Shown here: positions 57,723 through 60,847 of the stretch, one piece after another
How the letters are laid out: each line of letters begins with the position of its first letter
How positions within the stretch are numbered: position 1 is the first letter of the stretch
Assembly (NCBI RefSeq): GCF_014653785.1
Contig: NZ_BNAS01000002.1
Location: 347,926-408,772 of the forward strand
Reading direction: 5' to 3'
From: Promicromonospora soli
GTDB taxonomy: Bacteria > Actinomycetota > Actinomycetes > Actinomycetales > Cellulomonadaceae
DNA length: 60,847 nucleotides
Translations under genes and position numbers: made by a program
Notes under the pieces: generated by a model
What the model was told of the DNA's origin: nothing
The model's input: only the letters and a program-made list of their open reading frames with translations
Database searches by the model: none

Positions 57723-60183
57723 GCGGGGTCGGCTGGCGGCGCAGCTTCGCCCAGACCAGCTTCCCGGAGCCGGACGGACGCCAGCCCCACTCGGCCAGCC
57801 GGTCCACGATCTGCATGCCGAACCCGCCCAGGCGGTTGGGGTGCCCGTCGGTCGCGACCGGCGGCGCCGGGTTGTTGTCCTCGACCTCGATGCGCAGGCC
57901 GTCGCCCGTGTCGTACAGGCGCAGCGCGATGTGCCCCCAGCCGTGCAGCACGCCGTTCGCCACCAGCTCCGACACCACGAGCTCGGCCTGCGCCGACTCC
58001 TCGATGCCCCACGCCTGGCAGGTGCGCAGCACGGCGTGCCGGGCCCGGCCGATCGACGACGGCTCGCTCGGCAGCATCCAGCGCCGCCAGCGAGGCGACA
58101 GGGCGGTCTCCCCGGCGTCACCGGTCGGGTCGGGGATCCGCACCACGACGATCGCTACATCGTCCTCGGGCGCGTCGGCCAGGCGGGAGAGCAGCTCCTC
58201 GCCGACGCCGGCGGCGTCGCGCGCCGTGATGGCCGACGCGGTCTCCTGCAGGGCCTCCAGGCCCAGCCGCAGGGACCGGTCGCGCCGCTCGATGAGACCG
58301 TCCGTGTAGAAGAGCAGCGTGTCGCCGGGCTGGAGCCGGGCCTCGCCCGTGGTCCGGTCCCGCGACCCGAAGCCGACGAGCGCGCCCCCGCCCTCGTCCA
58401 GCTTGATCACCTCGCCACCGCGCAGCAGGAGCGGCGGCAGGTGGCCGGCGCGTGAGTAGCCGATGGTCCAGACGTCCGGCTCCTCCTCGCGCTTCAGGGA
58501 GGCGTACACCATGCTTGCCGAGCGCGGGATGCCCATGCCCGCCACGAGCTGGTCCACGCGTTCGAGCACGCGGCTCGGCGTCGACAGCTCGAACGCGTAC
58601 GAGCGCACCACCGAGCGCAGCTGGCCCATGGTGGCGGCCGCCTCCACGTCGTGGCCGACGACGTCGCCGATCACCAGGCCCACGAGCTCCGGCGAGATCT
58701 GCAGCACGTCGTACCAGTCGCCGCCCACCTGGGCGTGCTCCGCGTTCGGGGCGTAGTAGGTCCACACGTCGAGGCCCGCGACGTCGGCCTGTTCGGGGAG
58801 CATGGCGCGCTGCAGGGTCTCGGCGAGGCGGTGCTCCCGCGCGTACATGCGCGCGTTGTCGATGGCGCTGCCCGCCCGGCGGGCCACCACCTCGACCACG
58901 GTGCGCAGCGTGTCGGGCTCGTCCGCCTCGACGTAGTCGCCCGACTCGTCCTCGTCCGGCACGATCACGACCAGGCCGAGCACGTCCCGCCGTCCGGCAA
59001 CGGGGTGCACCACCACCGAGTCCGGCGCCTTGCCGAGCTCGTCCGCGAGGCGCAGCGTGAGGTCGCGCTGCAGCCAGCCCGAAGCCGAGTGCGGCGCGTG
59101 CGGGATGTCGAGGTGCAGCGTGACAGGACCGTCGAGCACGCCGTCGAGCACGTCCTGCACCGAGTCCACGACCTCGAGGATGGGCATGGGTCCGGTGGTC
59201 ACGGAGTCGCCGAGGGCATCGGTCTGCGGACGGCGCCGCAGGGACTTGTCCGCGATGTTGTCGCCCTCGATGTAGCGCGCGTGCCGCCGGCCGCGGCCGC
59301 TCGGCGGTGCCGCGACGTCGATGCCGGCGGCGTGCTTGAGGCCGTCGTCGTTCACGTAGAAGCCCGCCCAGCGCACCATCGACTGCAGCAGCTCCGCGAT
59401 GTCGCGCAGGGCGTACGGGTACTCGAGGTCCGTCAGGATCTCGGTGGTCTGCGCGATGAGGTCGAGGTCCTCGCGCTGCTGCCGCTCGACCTCCAGGCTC
59501 GCGAGCTGGGCGGCGTGCCGCTCCATGTGGTCGGAGACGTCCACGCTGAACCCGACCCAGTGGGTGATGCGGTCGCCCAGGCCGGCGCGGGCCGGCGTGA
59601 GCGTGAGCTGGGCCCAGCCGTGCGTCCCGCCGCGCAGGTGGGACCGCACCGTCGCGTGCACCTCCTGGCCGGCGTTCACCAGGTCGGTCATGCGCTGCAG
59701 GTCCTGCGGCTCCACGAGCATCTCGCCGAGCCGGCGCACCGTGTACCCCGCGAAGTCGCTGAACCGCACGCCCGCGTAGTGCTCGAACGCCGCGTTGGCC
59801 CACAGCATGGGCATGCCGTCCTCGGTGGGTCCGGTCAGGAACACGGGGAGACCCACCGTCACGGCGGCACGCAGCACGACGTCGCCGACCGACGGCGGCA
59901 GGGTGCGCGGGATGCCCGTCCCCGACACGTACGGCCGCGGCTCGGTACCCGGCACGCGGTACGTGCCACCCGGGGGCGTGGTCGGCGTGATGCTCGGCGG
60001 GACGCTCGCAGTGTGCTGGGCCGGCCGGCCTGTGCCGAAGCTGTTCCCGTTCGACGGTCCGCCGCGTGCTCCGTTCATCGTCCCGTTCGGCATTCCGTCC
60101 TTGTTCGGACCGAGGCCGAAATTGGAGAGGCCGGGGTGCCGCGGCGGCGGAGAGGACGGAGTCAGACCGGATGAATCGGTCAA
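57715..60183 (-). CDS. PAS-GAF-SpoIIE phosphatase-HATPase regulator
   Basis: A protein of about 822 residues. A disordered Gly/Asn/Pro-rich N-terminus (about 1-75) precedes a PAS domain (about 95-205, MLWANAAFEHYAGVRFSDFA), a GAF-like region (about 240-430), and a PP2C/SpoIIE phosphatase (about 450-670, VGGDWYDVL, LVIGDVVGHDVEAAATM, LLFYTDGLIERRD). A C-terminal RsbW-like HATPase follows (about 690-815, VVSELVANGVLHGWG and NRLGGFGMQIVDRLAEWG). TTG at 60183 is preferred, with GGGAGGG just upstream. It would sense a signal and reset STAS antagonists. It ends ...TPPK then the repeat-supplied TAG. Confidence 0.92.
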   Translation of the reverse strand: MTDSSGLTPSSPPPRHPGLSNFGLGPNKDGMPNGTMNGARGGPSNGNSFGTGRPAQHTASVPPSITPTTPPGGTYRVPGTEPRPYVSGTGIPRTLPPSVGDVVLRAAVTVGLPVFLTGPTEDGMPMLWANAAFEHYAGVRFSDFAGYTVRRLGEMLVEPQDLQRMTDLVNAGQEVHATVRSHLRGGTHGWAQLTLTPARAGLGDRITHWVGFSVDVSDHMERHAAQLASLEVERQQREDLDLIAQTTEILTDLEYPYALRDIAELLQSMVRWAGFYVNDDGLKHAAGIDVAAPPSGRGRRHARYIEGDNIADKSLRRRPQTDALGDSVTTGPMPILEVVDSVQDVLDGVLDGPVTLHLDIPHAPHSASGWLQRDLTLRLADELGKAPDSVVVHPVAGRRDVLGLVVIVPDEDESGDYVEADEPDTLRTVVEVVARRAGSAIDNARMYAREHRLAETLQRAMLPEQADVAGLDVWTYYAPNAEHAQVGGDWYDVLQISPELVGLVIGDVVGHDVEAAATMGQLRSVVRSYAFELSTPSRVLERVDQLVAGMGIPRSASMVYASLKREEEPDVWTIGYSRAGHLPPLLLRGGEVIKLDEGGGALVGFGSRDRTTGEARLQPGDTLLFYTDGLIERRDRSLRLGLEALQETASAITARDAAGVGEELLSRLADAPEDDVAIVVVRIPDPTGDAGETALSPRWRRWMLPSEPSSIGRARHAVLRTCQAWGIEESAQAELVVSELVANGVLHGWGHIALRLYDTGDGLRIEVEDNNPAPPVATDGHPNRLGGFGMQIVDRLAEWGWRPSGSGKLVWAKLRRQPTPPK

Positions 60184-60251
60184 AATGCCCTCCCTACGGT
60201 ATCTATTGCTCGAGGTGCTGTTCCAGCAGGACATTCAACCGTAGATTGGAA

Positions 60252-60290
60252 CGGTCCGAGATCTGAACCTCAACCTCTATCATCGGACCG
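60252..60290. promoter_or_regulatory. Inverted repeat in the phosphatase / STAS divergent promoter region
   Basis: CGGTCCGA (60252-60259) and TCGGACCG (60283-60290) form an 8-bp inverted repeat 23 bases apart between two divergent genes. A shared operator or overlapping sigma-factor sites are possible. Confidence 0.4.
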
Positions 60291-60327
60291 ATACAAAGCA
60301 ACGACCACTGCTCCCGGAAGGAGAACC

Positions 60328-60807
60328 GTGCAGGACGGAACTTACGACCCCCCGCGCGGTCCGCAGGGCGGGAGCCCCCAGGACCCCGGCCATCAGAACC
60401 CTGAGATCGGCGATCCTGCGAGCATCCACGTCATCGTGGGCCGCTCCCGTGCCCGGATCGTGCTCTCCGGCGAGATCGACGCCGACATCGGCGGTGACCT
60501 GCACGAGGCCACTGCCGCAGCCGAGGAGTCCCGTCTCCCGGTCGAGATCGATGCGCACCACGTGACCTTCATGGACTCGTCCGGCGTGGCGTTCCTCGCG
60601 CGCCTCGCGAGCCGCAGCCCGCACCGCGTGCGCGTCCTGCGCGCGCCGCCGACGGTGCGCTTCCTGCTCGAGGTGACGCGGATCGGCGACCTCCTCGACA
60701 TCGTCGACGAGGACCCCGGCTTCGAGCTGGACGACGACGGCCCGTCCGGCCCGCCGTCGGGCGGTGCGGCGGCCCCCGCTGGTGTGGGCGGCCCTCCGGC
60801 CTCGTGA
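60328..60807 (+). CDS. STAS-domain anti-sigma-factor antagonist (second copy)
   Basis: A 159-residue STAS protein, GTG start after GGAAGGAG. A ~30-residue disordered Gly/Pro N-terminus precedes the domain. The phospho-site is FMDSSGVAFLARLA (Ser84/Ser85). A Gly/Pro/Ala tail follows. It is divergent from the phosphatase gene, which therefore lies between two STAS genes. Copy D of the repeat starts three bases after its stop. Confidence 0.9.
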   Translation: MQDGTYDPPRGPQGGSPQDPGHQNPEIGDPASIHVIVGRSRARIVLSGEIDADIGGDLHEATAAAEESRLPVEIDAHHVTFMDSSGVAFLARLASRSPHRVRVLRAPPTVRFLLEVTRIGDLLDIVDEDPGFELDDDGPSGPPSGGAAAPAGVGGPPAS

Positions 60808-60810
60808 TGC

Positions 60811-60847
60811 CGAAGTAGAACTGTGGCGAGATAGAACTGGGGCTGAG
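60811..60847. repeat. 16-bp-phased repeat array, copy D (cut by the window edge)
   Basis: Forward units CGAAGTAGAAC at 60811 and CGAGATAGAAC at 60827 are again 16 bases apart, mixing both variants in one arm. They begin three bases after the STAS stop. The reverse arm must lie beyond the window. Confidence 0.85.

Overview
The window is chromosomal DNA of a high-GC Gram-positive actinobacterium. Evidence: very high GC with strong third-position GC bias, many GTG starts, BldC, DUF3073, DUF3151, DUF3618 and SCP_3-type proteins, a SAM-IV riboswitch, and a locus matching mycobacterial fadE5-fadA2-fabG4-htdX. Gene content fits the Micrococcales (Promicromonosporaceae/Cellulomonadaceae-like), but the species cannot be fixed from sequence reading alone.

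Layout. 1-4.9 kb: a tRNA 3'-end fragment, an ArsR/AHSA1 pair with a clear palindromic operator, a SpoU methyltransferase, a PIG-L deacetylase, a lipoprotein, a glycerophosphodiesterase and an ABM-type membrane protein. 5-7.7 kb: a secreted M15 peptidase, a zincin and three tRNAs (Glu, Asp, Phe). 7.7-10 kb: a small accessory patch with a secreted protein, a pentapeptide-DinB fusion and a decayed IS5-family transposase. 10.4-15.4 kb: holin-X/DUF3618 pair, bldC, DUF3073, purM and purF. 15.4-23.4 kb: a giant secreted nuclease/5'-nucleotidase, an SCP-like protein, an RNB ribonuclease with a proline-rich tail, and a membrane EEP phosphatase. 23.5-30.9 kb: purL, an EamA exporter, a GNAT, a DUF1851 protein, a truncated DUF222 protein, a lipoprotein and a small membrane protein. 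31-37.8 kb: fatty-acid locus (fadE5-like, TetR, fadA2-like, fabG4-like, htdX-like). 37.9-48.2 kb: hydrolase, LLM flavin enzyme, amidase, then a sulfur region with two different SAM riboswitches, controlling a class V aminotransferase and rhodanese-metZ, followed by a GH3 glycosidase. 48.3-53.8 kb: MBL hydrolase, an Hpt/diguanylate cyclase pair, tandem GNAT, purQ, purS and a hydrolase. 53.9-57 kb: purD, purA and DUF3151. 57.2-60.8 kb: a partner-switching module with a PAS-GAF-SpoIIE-HATPase phosphatase between two STAS genes.

Together the genes cover most of de novo purine synthesis (purF, purD, purL/Q/S, purM, purA, dispersed over 42 kb), one lipid module, SAM-sensed sulfur metabolism, and cell-envelope or extracellular functions. 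The accessory load is light.

The most unusual structure is a dispersed intergenic element found at four places (15392-15506, 30868-30964, 57598-57722 and 60811-end). An 11-bp unit, CGAAGTAGAAC or CGAGATAGAAC, recurs with an exact 16-bp start-to-start period. The three complete copies are two inverted arrays around a central palindrome or loop. All four copies sit within about 21 bp of a gene's stop codon, and in two copies the outermost unit itself supplies the stop codon TAG of the neighbouring gene. I do not recognise this element; it is the best candidate for something undescribed here. A second family, a 44-bp perfect palindrome (23415-23458), has a half-copy that encodes the linker between the two domains of a tandem acetyltransferase.
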